Source: Methanosaeta sp. PtaB.Bin039
GTDB taxonomy: Archaea; Halobacteriota; Methanosarcinia; Methanotrichales; Methanotrichaceae
NCBI GenBank assembly: GCA_002067795.1
Contig: MVQI01000034.1
Coordinates: forward strand, 1 to 61,795
Length of the DNA: 61,795 nt
Direction of reading: 5' to 3'
A program made the position numbers and the translations under genes. The notes beneath the pieces are model-generated. The model saw nothing but the letters and a program-made list of their open reading frames with translations, did not search any database and was not told the origin of the DNA. Of the stretch, positions 26,393 to 34,980 are shown one piece after another. Each line of letters starts with the position of its first letter. Positions within the stretch are counted from its first letter, which is position 1.

Positions 26393-27633
26393 GTCAGATC
26401 CGGATAGAGCGGGAAGCGGTCGCAGAGCTCCTGCACCTGGGACAGAACGTCGCTGCAGACCTCCTCGCTCTTGAGGTTGCGCAGCACCTTTGAGATCATA
26501 TCAGCTATCTGCACCATCTCCGGCTCCTTCATGCCGCGGGTCGTCACCGCCGGCGTCCCGATCCTAATTCCGCTGGTTACGAAGGGAGTGCTGGGGTCAA
26601 AGGGAATCATGTTCTTGTTGAGGGTTATGCCTGCCCTTTCCAGTGTCTCATCCGCCTCGCGCCCGGTTATACCCTCTTTGAGAAGCTTGACCAGCATCAG
26701 ATGGTTATCAGTGCCGCCAGATACCAGATCGAACCGGTTCTCGGCGAGTCTTTCGGCAAGGGCTTTTGCATTTAGGACGACCTGGGCCTGGTAATTACGG
26801 AACTCCGGGGTCATTGCCTCTTTGAAGGCCACCGCCTTGGCGGCGATGGCATGCATGAATGGCCCGCCCTGGGTGCCGGGGAAGACGTTTCTGTCTATGG
26901 CGGGTGCCAGCTCCTGCTTGCAGATTATAAGCGCGCCGCGAGGTCCTCGCAATGTCTTATGGGTGGTGGTGGTGACGATATCGCAGTAGGGGACAGGCGA
27001 TGGATGCTCACCGGCAGCCACCAGGCCGGCAATATGGGCTATATCTGCCATGACCAGGGCACCCACATCGTCAGCCAGCTCCCGGACCGCCTTGAAATCT
27101 ATTATTCGAGGATATGCCGATGCCCCAACCACGATCAGCTTGGGTTTGCTCTTCTTGGCGATATCGGCCATCTCGCTGTAATCCAGCTGCTCTGTATCCG
27201 GGCGCACCCCGTAAGGCACGATCTTGTACATCTTGCCTGAGAAGTTAATGGGGCTGCCGTGGGAGAGGTGGCCGCCATGGTTTAAGTTCATCCCCATGAT
27301 GGTGTCGCCTGGGCTGAGCACGGCGAAGTAGGCAGCCATATTGGCCTGGGTACCGCTGTGGGGCTGGACGTTGACATGCTCGGCATCGAACAGCTTCTTA
27401 CACCGCTCTATGGCGAGCACCTCTGCCCTGTCCACCCAGGCTGTTCCCCGGTAGTACCGACGGCCGGGATAGCCCTCTGCGTACTTGTTGGTCATGAGGC
27501 AGCCCTGGGCCTCCATGACCGCCCTACTTGCGTAGTTCTCCGATGCGATCAGGATTAGGTTGTTCCGCTGGCGAGCCAGCTCACCTTTTATCACTGCAGC
27601 CAGCTCGGGGTCAACATAAGCTAAAGAGTCCAA
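26389..27633 (-). CDS. glyA: Serine hydroxymethyltransferase
   Basis: A PLP enzyme moving the serine hydroxymethyl group to a pterin (THF or H4MPT-type) to give glycine and a methylene C1 unit. 414 residues, normal length. Seen: [24 protein letters not shown], the PLP Lys in [14 protein letters not shown] and FPGTQGGP. The start is TTG at 27633 with GGTGAT 5 nt upstream. It is the first gene of glyA-folD-DUF2121-mobA. The folD neighbour suggests folate as acceptor, an inference. Confidence 0.96.
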   Translation of the reverse strand: MDSLAYVDPELAAVIKGELARQRNNLILIASENYASRAVMEAQGCLMTNKYAEGYPGRRYYRGTAWVDRAEVLAIERCKKLFDAEHVNVQPHSGTQANMAAYFAVLSPGDTIMGMNLNHGGHLSHGSPINFSGKMYKIVPYGVRPDTEQLDYSEMADIAKKSKPKLIVVGASAYPRIIDFKAVRELADDVGALVMADIAHIAGLVAAGEHPSPVPYCDIVTTTTHKTLRGPRGALIICKQELAPAIDRNVFPGTQGGPFMHAIAAKAVAFKEAMTPEFRNYQAQVVLNAKALAERLAENRFDLVSGGTDNHLMLVKLLKEGITGREADETLERAGITLNKNMIPFDPSTPFVTSGIRIGTPAVTTRGMKEPEMVQIADMISKVLRNLKSEEVCSDVLSQVQELCDRFPLYPDLT

Positions 27634-27798
27634 TCAAATCACCGCAAATCAGATCTGCAGGTCATGCGCAGAGGAGGGCAAAATAGGTTATGGTTACCCG
27701 ATCCCACCTCCAGAAGAGTCCAGGCTGAGGCTTTGCGAGCTTTTTGGATCTCGGACATACCAAAACGCTTTTTGCCATATGCGGCAATCTCGCGATTG

Positions 27799-28254
27799 AT
27801 GCTTGAGCATGCCAGGACAATTGCCGATTATCAGTTCGGCCGTGGAGCCGGTCAGGTCCTGTTCCCGGATGGCACAACCTATCAGCTGTCCAAGACCCGC
27901 CGCCTGCGCTATCTCTTCTGCGGAAAGCTGCGCCTGGCGACATTAAGGGCTCAGGACGGCTTCTTCACCTTAAGCATGCTTGGGGCAGAGCGGCTGCACG
28001 CCCTGTTTTTGGCCCCTCGCATGCGTGTGGTGGCGGCAGATGATGCCGTGCCATTTGTGCAGAAGGGAGGCAACCTATTCGCCAGACACGTGGTGTATGT
28101 AGATCCTGATATACGGGCAGGAGAGGAGGTGCTGGTGGTCGATGGGGACGACCGGCTAATAGGCATAGGAAAGGCCGCCTTGGCTCCCGAGGAGATGCTG
28201 CAGATAAAGCGGGGAATGGCGGTTCAGATCAGATACGGATCGGTCGGGAAATAG
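27799..28254 (+). CDS. PUA-domain RNA-binding protein
   Basis: About 151 residues in two parts. The N-terminal half (MLEHARTIADYQFGRGAGQVLF, then YLFCGKLRLATLR) is a pre-PUA region; the C-terminal half (RVVAADDAVPFVQKGGNLFARHVV...GEEVLVVDGDDRLIGIGKA) is a PUA domain. It matches the archaeal stand-alone 'uncharacterised domain 2 / PUA' family, relatives of the archaeosine transglycosylase C-terminus. RNA binding is inferred from the fold. The ATG at 27799 is preferred because upstream codons (from 27664) cross the intergenic promoter region; no clear Shine-Dalgarno is seen. Divergent from glyA. Confidence 0.8.
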   Translation: MLEHARTIADYQFGRGAGQVLFPDGTTYQLSKTRRLRYLFCGKLRLATLRAQDGFFTLSMLGAERLHALFLAPRMRVVAADDAVPFVQKGGNLFARHVVYVDPDIRAGEEVLVVDGDDRLIGIGKAALAPEEMLQIKRGMAVQIRYGSVGK

Positions 28255-28353
28255 GGCGTTTCGATTTCGGCCTGCCACGAAAAATGGATTTGAGGGGCAA
28301 AGCCCCCCCGCCTCAGGCCGGCCATGGACTAGCCGTATATTCTTGCCGCAGAA

Positions 28354-29628
28354 TCACTCTTCTTGGGGGGTGAAGACTGTCTGCTCGCGGCCCGGGCCAA
28401 CTGAGACCGCCGTGATCTCGGTATCCATGAGCTCCTCGATCTTCTCGGCATAAGCCCTGGCTGCAGCCGGAAGCTCCTGGTAGCTCTTCACCCCGGTTAT
28501 ATCCTCGGTCCAGCCCTTCATCTCCAGATAGACTGGCCGGCAGCGAGCGAAGGCCCCCGTGTCCTCAGGCGGGTATGTAAGTGCCTGGCCGTCCAGGTCG
28601 TAAGCCACGCAGATCCTGATGGTCTCAAGTCCCGTGAGCACATCCAGCTTGGTCAGGGCAAGCTCGGTATATCCGTTTAGGAAGGCCGACTTCTTGCCCA
28701 GGACCGCATCGAACCAGCCGCAGCGGCGTGCCCGGCCGGTAGTCGTGCCGTACTCGCCGCCCTTCTCCCGCATGTACTCGCCGGTCGCGTCCTTCAGCTC
28801 AGTGGGCATCGGACCCTCTCCAACCCTGGTGATATAGGCCTTTATGACTCCCACCACGTTGTCGACCCTGACCGGCCCGACGCCGAGGTTGGCGCAGGCG
28901 CTGCCGGCGGTTGTGAAGCTTGATGTGACGAACTTCTGGGTTCCATGGATGACGTCGAGGAAAGCCCCCTGCGCGCCTTCTGCGAGGACCATGAGGTCCT
29001 GGTCCAGGGCATGGTTGATCTCCAGGGAGACATCGGTCAGGCTGTCTTTTAGGGCCTGGCCGATCCGCAGGTACTCATCGATATCCGGGGCGCTTCTGAC
29101 AAGTGATGAATCCCCGCCCATATCGGCTATGGCCTTCTCCCGGGCAGGCCCGATCTCGTCCAGCTTGGCCTGCAACCTGGCCGGGTCGGTAAGGTCGCCC
29201 ATCTGCACCTCCTCTCTGGCCACCTTGTCGATGTAGGCGTAGCCTATGCCCCGCTTGGTGGTCCCTATCTTCTCAGAGCGGGCCTTCTCCCGCAGAGAGT
29301 CCAGCTCGATATGATATGGCATTATGATGCTCGTCTTGGGATCTATCCCTATATCGACATCCAGGCCCTCCTTTCGCAGGGACTCTATCTCCTCCCACAG
29401 GACCTTAGGATTGCAGACCACGCCAGGTCCGATCAAAAGCCTCTTGCCGAATAGAACTCCGCTTGGAATCAGATGAAGCTTGTAGGTGCGGTCCTGCACC
29501 TTGACCGTATGTCCGGCGTTGTCGCCGCCCTGGAAGCGAACCACGATATCGTAGTTCTCGGCCAGCAGATCGACCACTTTTCCCTTCCCCTCGTCGCCGA
29601 ACTGCGCACCAGTCAGTATCGTGAACAT
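28354..29628 (-). CDS. purA: Adenylosuccinate synthetase
   Basis: PurA joins IMP and aspartate using GTP on the way to AMP. 424 residues with the N-terminal GTP-binding GAQFGDEGKGKVVD, RFQGGDNAGHTV, IGTTKRGIGYAY and GRARRCGWFDAV. The ATG at 29628 (MFTILTGAQFG) fits the family N-terminus; the 48 extra codons to 29772 are unlike it. No Shine-Dalgarno is obvious and a TATA-like TTATCTA lies about 24 nt upstream, so a leaderless mRNA is possible. Transcribed in the same direction as the ATP-grasp ligase gene behind it, with a 153-nt gap. Confidence 0.95.
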   Translation of the reverse strand: MFTILTGAQFGDEGKGKVVDLLAENYDIVVRFQGGDNAGHTVKVQDRTYKLHLIPSGVLFGKRLLIGPGVVCNPKVLWEEIESLRKEGLDVDIGIDPKTSIIMPYHIELDSLREKARSEKIGTTKRGIGYAYIDKVAREEVQMGDLTDPARLQAKLDEIGPAREKAIADMGGDSSLVRSAPDIDEYLRIGQALKDSLTDVSLEINHALDQDLMVLAEGAQGAFLDVIHGTQKFVTSSFTTAGSACANLGVGPVRVDNVVGVIKAYITRVGEGPMPTELKDATGEYMREKGGEYGTTTGRARRCGWFDAVLGKKSAFLNGYTELALTKLDVLTGLETIRICVAYDLDGQALTYPPEDTGAFARCRPVYLEMKGWTEDITGVKSYQELPAAARAYAEKIEELMDTEITAVSVGPGREQTVFTPQEE

Positions 29629-29781
29629 GAATGGCAGGGATGGTCTGGCCGTAGATAACAGTTTTGATGCAGTCCGCAGCCCTTCTGAAAAACCGCTGCG
29701 GGAATGACCCCCTCCGGAAGCGCTGCTAAAAATGAGCGAGAAATCCAGTCTGAAGCATCCATCATATTTCAAAAGGTAAAC

Positions 29782-30675
29782 TTATGGGCCATCGAGCAGG
29801 GCCCGCACTATCAAATCCCCGCCGTCCACTCCCAGGGCGGAGAATATGCCCTTGGCAGACGGCGTGCCGTTGACCTCGATCACCTTCAGGCCGCTTTGCG
29901 ATTCCAGCAGGTCCACGCCGCAGTAAAAGGCACCGACCGCCGACCTGGAGGCCAGGGCCAGGCGCTCGAGTTCGTCGCTAACCTGGCAGGGCTGTGGACG
30001 GCCTCCCCTCGCCAGGTTGCTGATCCAGCCGCCAGGCGGAGCCAGGCGATAGATCGCCCCCGCAACTCTATCTCCCACGACGAAGGCCCTGATGTCCCTT
30101 GGCGTATCAGTCTTTACGAACTCCTGCAGGTAGATCAGCCCAGATTTGTTCAGGATCCGGCAGACTGCCTCCTCGTCCCCGTCAGTCAGAAGCTCTATGC
30201 CCCGTCCCTTGTAGCCGAAGAGGGGCTTGGAGACTGCCCGGCCGTACTCATGCAATGCGCTCTTTGCCTCATAGATGCTGGAGGTCACCGTCGTCCTGGG
30301 GGTGGGCACATCCGCCCTCTGAAGCGCAACAGATGTGGCAAACTTGTTGGCAGCCCGCAGTATTGCCTCAGGTGGATTAATCACCCGGCACCCGCCCTCT
30401 GAGAGGGTGCGCAGCAGCTCGAAGCGGAAAGCCACGTCCTGTGGAGCCCCCCGCCCCATATCCCTGACCAGCAGGATTTCCAGGTTCTCCAGGCTGGTCG
30501 CTCTTGCCTTAAAGGACAGGTCCTCTATTCTGGCAGTCAGCTCATCCAGGCTCAGCGTCTCAGCCGCGACCCCACGGGCAGAGAAGGCACGCAAGAGAGA
30601 CTGGGCAGTCCAGTCCGAGGTGTCGGATACGGCAATGGCAGCTCGCATGTGGGCAAGGCACGGTCTTTCGGCCAT
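29782..30675 (-). CDS. RimK-family ATP-grasp ligase, probable tetrahydromethanopterin:glutamate ligase (MptN)
   Basis: 297 residues in the ATP-grasp fold: an N-terminal subdomain (MRAAIAVSDTSDWTAQSLL), NPPEAILRAANKFATSVAL, the ATP-binding SKPLFGYKGRGIELL, YLQEFV, DIRAFVVGDRVAGAIYR and the metal site VDLLESQSGLKVIEVNGTPS. In methanogens this subgroup includes MptN (adds glutamate to H4MPT, giving tetrahydrosarcinapterin) and CofF (F420 tail). The N-terminus looks more like MptN, but the choice is not secure. Two starts are possible: ATG 30675 behind GGGGAT, or ATG 30648, which begins the conserved region. Confidence 0.8.
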   Translation of the reverse strand: MAERPCLAHMRAAIAVSDTSDWTAQSLLRAFSARGVAAETLSLDELTARIEDLSFKARATSLENLEILLVRDMGRGAPQDVAFRFELLRTLSEGGCRVINPPEAILRAANKFATSVALQRADVPTPRTTVTSSIYEAKSALHEYGRAVSKPLFGYKGRGIELLTDGDEEAVCRILNKSGLIYLQEFVKTDTPRDIRAFVVGDRVAGAIYRLAPPGGWISNLARGGRPQPCQVSDELERLALASRSAVGAFYCGVDLLESQSGLKVIEVNGTPSAKGIFSALGVDGGDLIVRALLDGP

Positions 30676-30739
30676 ATATCCCCATCGAGCTGACGAGGGC
30701 CTTTCTCAGGTGCCCCAGATACAAAGGCGCCAGTATGTC

Positions 30740-31336
30740 TCATATAGGGCCAGCCTCTGCCGGGACAAGCCCCTGCTTTATGCTGGCCATCACAGGAGTC
30801 CCCGTGGGCTTCCATAGGCTGGATAGGTCCACGGCATCGGGCTTGGACATTGAACCATCTGCCTGGCTTCCTTCCCATGCGTAGCCCTCAGTGCTGTTGC
30901 TCGTACGCCTGGCAACGAAAGGCCCCTTATCCCCGCCGAACTGATAGGTTCTGATAAAGGTGCCTCCAAGGCTGTCGTCATTGACAGTTCCCTGAAGAAG
31001 AGCCGATACGATCGAATCGTTAAACAGATAGGCGAGGGATAAGACCATCTCGGAAGGACCGACCGTTCCAGCTGCCCGGCCTTCCCATTCCCCGCCCTCG
31101 GCCCTAACCTGTCCACGGATCTCACGGCCGGACTGCAGAAGCGCCATTGTGGCCATGCTGCCGTTGAGGTTCAGGCTCCACACGCCCTCCACCGGGGCAA
31201 TGCCAGCCTCCTCCAATGCCTTAATGCTGGACGAGAACTCCACCCTGACGTCCGGCCCCTCCTGGCCAGCCGCCAGGCCCAGCAGACAGATAAGCAGGAG
31301 ACCTGCCATGGCAATAGCCAATACGCTGCGCATCAT
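30740..31336 (-). CDS. Secreted protein of unknown function (198 aa)
   Basis: Unrecognised. A clear signal peptide (MMRSVLAIAMAGLLLICLLGLAAG) precedes a soluble domain with alternating strands such as VWSLNLNGSMATMALLQSGREIRGQVR and LLQGTVNDDSLGGTFIRTYQF, which suggests a lipocalin-like beta-barrel. That is inferred from strand pattern only. GGTGAT lies 4 nt before the first ATG. It sits 64 nt upstream of the ATP-grasp ligase on the same strand and is divergent from the Cys-rich protein gene. No cysteine is left after the signal peptide, so there is no link to that protein's chemistry. Confidence 0.75.
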   Translation of the reverse strand: MMRSVLAIAMAGLLLICLLGLAAGQEGPDVRVEFSSSIKALEEAGIAPVEGVWSLNLNGSMATMALLQSGREIRGQVRAEGGEWEGRAAGTVGPSEMVLSLAYLFNDSIVSALLQGTVNDDSLGGTFIRTYQFGGDKGPFVARRTSNSTEGYAWEGSQADGSMSKPDAVDLSSLWKPTGTPVMASIKQGLVPAEAGPI

Positions 31337-31518
31337 CGATCACCAGCACTCCACCATGGTCGTCTGAGGGCATACTTAAGCTCTCCTTTGGCAACCGTCC
31401 TGTATCTGGCGCCATAATCGAATATAACTGGCCTCTCAATCTTCCGCTTTTGACCAACCGCGGTCATCATCCGCCGAACTTCATTCGTCTATTTTTGAAG
31501 TTAATTTCAACAATTGTC

Positions 31519-31527
31519 TATAAATAG
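31519..31527 (+). promoter_or_regulatory. TATA box of the Cys-rich repeat protein
   Basis: TATAAATAG, one of the best TATA matches in the window, 65 nt before the ATG at 31592. The predicted transcript start is near 31548. The ATG at 31514 lies upstream of that point and can be dismissed. Confidence 0.7.
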
Positions 31528-31591
31528 GTGCAGGCTGCAATTCCGCTCCTTGGAAAGGTCGATTGCAATCTGCCTGTCCGGAGAGTCAACC

Positions 31592-32209
31592 ATGAGACTG
31601 TTAATCTCCACGACAATAGCCATTATCATGCTGGCGGCACTGGGATTCGCCTGCCATGCAGCGACGGTATCAGAGCCGAGCAGCTCAGAAGACGCAGCTG
31701 AAGGGGAGATCCAATCACCTGACAGGACCTGTCCCCTCCTCAGCGGCTCCGGATCGGAGCGCAATTGCTCAAGGAATTGTCTGTATTCAGAATGCTGCGC
31801 CGGCCTCAACATCTCCGAATCGAAGAACGCCTCTAAGGACGCCTGCCCTAATGCAGCCTGCTTTACCGCCCCAAACACCACTTGGCCTTACAACACCAGC
31901 GCATGTCCGCATGCAGGTTGCTGCACTTATCCAAACGGATCGGGACAGAAAAATGTCACCTTGGGCTCATGCCCGTACGCTGCATGCTGCGCCGACCAGA
32001 GCACCCCGGAATCGGAGAACGCTAGCATCAGCTCGTGTCCCTGCACGGCATGCTGCGCTTATCCAGCCGGCGCCGCACCGAACCGCGGATACAGCTGCCC
32101 CACCCAGCAAATCATAGGAGGCGCTGGCTTTCCCTCTGACACGACATCGGACTCCCAGGATCTGATCGGCACCCTAGGTGAGGCAGAACCCAACTACATC
32201 TGTTGCTGA
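31592..32209 (+). CDS. Secreted cysteine-rich repeat protein (CPxAxCC repeats)
   Basis: Unrecognised, 205 residues. The signal peptide MRLLISTTIAIIMLAALGFACHA is followed by an acidic/Ser-rich spacer and five imperfect repeats of about 25 residues, each centred on a Cys cluster: CLYSECC, CPNAACF, CPHAGCC, CPYAACC and CPCTACC. They are separated by N-glycosylation-like linkers (NISESKNAS, TTWPYNTSA, NGSGQKNVT, STPESENAS). It ends PNYICC. About 20 Cys in 180 residues suits disulfides, metal binding or Cys modification. GGAGAG lies 7 nt before ATG 31592. Its neighbours give no pathway. Confidence 0.78.
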   Translation: MRLLISTTIAIIMLAALGFACHAATVSEPSSSEDAAEGEIQSPDRTCPLLSGSGSERNCSRNCLYSECCAGLNISESKNASKDACPNAACFTAPNTTWPYNTSACPHAGCCTYPNGSGQKNVTLGSCPYAACCADQSTPESENASISSCPCTACCAYPAGAAPNRGYSCPTQQIIGGAGFPSDTTSDSQDLIGTLGEAEPNYICC

Positions 32210-32357
32210 TATATTCATCTTCCCGGCTGTCGATCCGGCCGATTCCCGGGGTACGAAATCCCCGGCCAAAAGTCCCTGCCGCAGAGGCACCACGCAGGAT
32301 TCTTTTTCTCATTTTTCAACCTCCGTTGGCAGACGTTATTTTTCCGTAATCGACCAG

Positions 32358-32366
32358 TATTTATAT
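32358..32366 (+). promoter_or_regulatory. TATA box of mch
   Basis: TATTTATAT, predicting a transcript start near 32388, just before the AGGTGA ribosome-binding site (32389-32394) and 16 nt before the ATG at 32404. Confidence 0.6.
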
Positions 32367-32403
32367 TCAGTCTCCATCTCTGCCTCACAGGTGAATGGGC
32401 TTG

Positions 32404-33381
32404 ATGGGCATCAATGAGCTGGGCTTCGAGGTATTTGAGGAGATGATGGACCTTGCCGATGACCTGATGGTGGAGGTCATCGAGCTGGATAACGGCGCGG
32501 TTGTGGTGGACGCAGGGGTCAAGGCGCAGGGAGGCCTGTGGGCCGGCGTATATCTAAGTCGCATCTGTATGGCCGATCTTGCAGACATCCAGATCTGCGC
32601 ATGCCCGGTTGGAGACCTTGTCCTCCCTGGGGTGGAGGTGACCACCGATCACCCTGCGGTCTCCTGCATGGGATCCCAGTGCGCAATGTGGCAGATCAAG
32701 GTCGACAAGTACTTTGGCATGGGAAGCGGACCGGCACGGGCCCTGGCCCGCAAGACCAAGGAATGCTACGAGAGGATCGGCATGGAGGAGTTCTCCGAGG
32801 TTGGCGCCCTGGTCCTGGAGTCCTCCCGTATCCCCGATGTGGCCGTGACCAATCAAATAGCTGAGAAGTGCGCCATAGATCCTGGAGATCTGAGGGTGGC
32901 AGTTGCCCCCACCGACTCGCTGGCAGGCATGGTCCAGGTATCGGCCCGGGTGGTTGAGACCGGGCTGCACAAGCTGTTCACAATGGGCTTCGACATAAAC
33001 ACAATCAAAAGTGGTTGGGGCCAAGCACCAATCGCCCCGATCGTGGGAGACGCGACGATGTGCATGGGCGCCTCCAACGATGCCATAATCTACGGCGGAG
33101 ATACGTATTACACCCTTGATCACCCATCACCCGACGATCTGATGCCAGTCTTGGAGAGCATGCCCTCATGCTCGTCACGCGATTACGGGATGCCCTTCTA
33201 CCAGACGTTTAAGGCTGCTGGATTCGACTTCTTCAAGGTTGACCACAACGTCTTCGCCCCGGCCCGTGTGGTCGTCAACGAGTTGAAGTCCCGCCGCACC
33301 ATTGTAAGCGGCAGGCTTAATCCGCAGGTTCTCATGAGTTCGTTTGGGGTGGAGATGCTTGACAACTGCAAACCAAGATGA
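32404..33381 (+). CDS. mch: Methenyltetrahydromethanopterin cyclohydrolase
   Basis: Mch interconverts N5-formyl- and methenyl-H4MPT (H4SPT) in the C1 branch of methanogenesis. 325 residues with the family features MGINELGFEVFEEMMD, VKAQGGLWAGVYLSRICM, ACPVGDL, CMGSQCAMWQI and FFKVDHNVFAPA. AGGTGA (32389-32394) ends 9 nt before ATG 32404, which is preferred over ATG 32395 that directly abuts it. Marker 14 follows after 49 nt on the same strand. In an acetate-splitting methanogen it would serve methyl oxidation or biosynthesis, which is inference. Confidence 0.97.
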   Translation: MGINELGFEVFEEMMDLADDLMVEVIELDNGAVVVDAGVKAQGGLWAGVYLSRICMADLADIQICACPVGDLVLPGVEVTTDHPAVSCMGSQCAMWQIKVDKYFGMGSGPARALARKTKECYERIGMEEFSEVGALVLESSRIPDVAVTNQIAEKCAIDPGDLRVAVAPTDSLAGMVQVSARVVETGLHKLFTMGFDINTIKSGWGQAPIAPIVGDATMCMGASNDAIIYGGDTYYTLDHPSPDDLMPVLESMPSCSSRDYGMPFYQTFKAAGFDFFKVDHNVFAPARVVVNELKSRRTIVSGRLNPQVLMSSFGVEMLDNCKPR

Positions 33382-33430
33382 TATCTGAAGGTCACACAAG
33401 AGAGTTTCAATATCCAGGAGATTAGCAGAG

Positions 33431-34948
33431 ATGAGCATGGTCCGTCGTCTATTCAAACCAAAGCCCAGGATTGCCGAGAGCACTCCCATCAAGTTCAATG
33501 AGCTCAAGTCGAGGCCATACTATATCGTGGCCTCGGTGGAGGTGGGAAACACCACCACGAAGTCCATCCTCACTGCTACCGACCTGGACACAGGCAAGAC
33601 ACAGATAGTGAACAAGACTGTGAGGATGACCAGGGATGTCCGGCCTCCTAAAGAGGGGGAAGAGGTCTTCGGCCGGACCATCTGCGGGACAACCCTGACC
33701 AGAGAGTCGATAGCCGAGCTTGTCAAGGATACCCTGCTTCAGAGCCATCAGACCGCCGGCTTAAGCCTGCATGCAGACCTGAACTTCGTCGTCCGCTCTA
33801 CAGGGGTTGTGGCCGAGTTCGACTCGCCGGACGAGGTTGGCATATTTATCCAGGCCCTGGCCCAGGGCTGTCTGGATGCAGGGGTCCCGCCCCGCCTGAT
33901 GACCCCGGCCATGTCCATCCACAACATACCCGACCGGTTCAAGCGCTACACTCTTATCGATAAGATTGTATTCAACGGCCCTGTAGCCTCGGTCTGGCCC
34001 CCCATGGGGGCTACTGGAGTCGAGATAGTTGCCAACGAGATGGAAGGCGAGCTGGCCACTGCAGGCATAAAACAGGGCTGCAAGTGGTCTGATGTTGATT
34101 TTCGAAACCCCTGTCTGACCATGGACTTCGGGACCACCCTGGACGGCCGCATAACCAGCGAGGAGCTCCCTTACTCGCATACCATCGGCAACTTCTGTGG
34201 CGTGGCGGGGGCAGTGCCCGACGCCATCGTGCGGGGAACGGGGCTTGTCGATCAGAGCACTGGAACTGCCCTCGACATATTCTCAGGCAAAGCTATCAGC
34301 CCGAACCGCAAGGCTGTGGAATATGCCAGGCAGATCGACGAGCACATAACGATCGAGAAGGTTCCTGTCGGCAGAAAGAAGTACGGATACGTCCCACTGG
34401 ACGCAGCGGCCGCCCAGAAGCTCGGAGTTGTGCTGATCGGCTGCGACTGCGGAGAAAACGGGTCCGACCTTCCCAAGCTCTCCCAGATAGGCGGGGAGAT
34501 ATACAGGCGAGAAGGCATCAACACGCTCTCGGCTGTCCTGGACCTGGTAAGCGCGAGGATGGCCCGCCGGCTGGTCGAGGTTGCCCTGGAGCAGGGCTTG
34601 ATCACAGAGCGCACAGCCATTGGTGTGACCGGTCGAGCCGGCATGAGCGGAGGCAAGCCGGCCCTCATCTTGGACCAGATAATCGATCTTGGACTTTATA
34701 AGGAGAGGGCTGAGAAGAACCTGGTATTCGTGGACGACGGCCTTGGCAGGGGGGCGGCGGTGATGGCCCGCTGCATGAACTCGATGGGAACACCGAAGAA
34801 CCCGATGGGCGGGGTTAGAGGCGGCCGCTGCATCCTCCGGGAGCGCATGGCTTACGAGGCGCAGAAGAACCCTCAGGCCGGCATACCCCAATTCAGCAGC
34901 CGACAAAGCGAGGTCAAGGATTACCTATCAATGGGCCGCAAGGACTAG
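33431..34948 (+). CDS. Methanogenesis marker 14 protein
   Basis: 505 residues of the marker 14 family, found almost only in methanogens and of unproven function. It has the actin/Hsp70-type ATPase look of activase proteins: YYIVASVEVGNTTTKSIL near the N-terminus, MDFGTTLDGRI and GVTGRAGMSGGKPALIL. A Cys-rich piece, GCDCGENGSDL, lies in the middle. CAGGAG is placed 10 nt before the ATG. It follows mch by 49 nt and probably shares its transcript. The family call is strong; a role in activating or assembling a methanogenic corrinoid or nickel enzyme is only a guess from the fold. Confidence 0.92.
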   Translation: MSMVRRLFKPKPRIAESTPIKFNELKSRPYYIVASVEVGNTTTKSILTATDLDTGKTQIVNKTVRMTRDVRPPKEGEEVFGRTICGTTLTRESIAELVKDTLLQSHQTAGLSLHADLNFVVRSTGVVAEFDSPDEVGIFIQALAQGCLDAGVPPRLMTPAMSIHNIPDRFKRYTLIDKIVFNGPVASVWPPMGATGVEIVANEMEGELATAGIKQGCKWSDVDFRNPCLTMDFGTTLDGRITSEELPYSHTIGNFCGVAGAVPDAIVRGTGLVDQSTGTALDIFSGKAISPNRKAVEYARQIDEHITIEKVPVGRKKYGYVPLDAAAAQKLGVVLIGCDCGENGSDLPKLSQIGGEIYRREGINTLSAVLDLVSARMARRLVEVALEQGLITERTAIGVTGRAGMSGGKPALILDQIIDLGLYKERAEKNLVFVDDGLGRGAAVMARCMNSMGTPKNPMGGVRGGRCILRERMAYEAQKNPQAGIPQFSSRQSEVKDYLSMGRKD

Positions 34949-34980
34949 TCCCTGGAAAAAGGATTGTGTGGTCACGAAGG

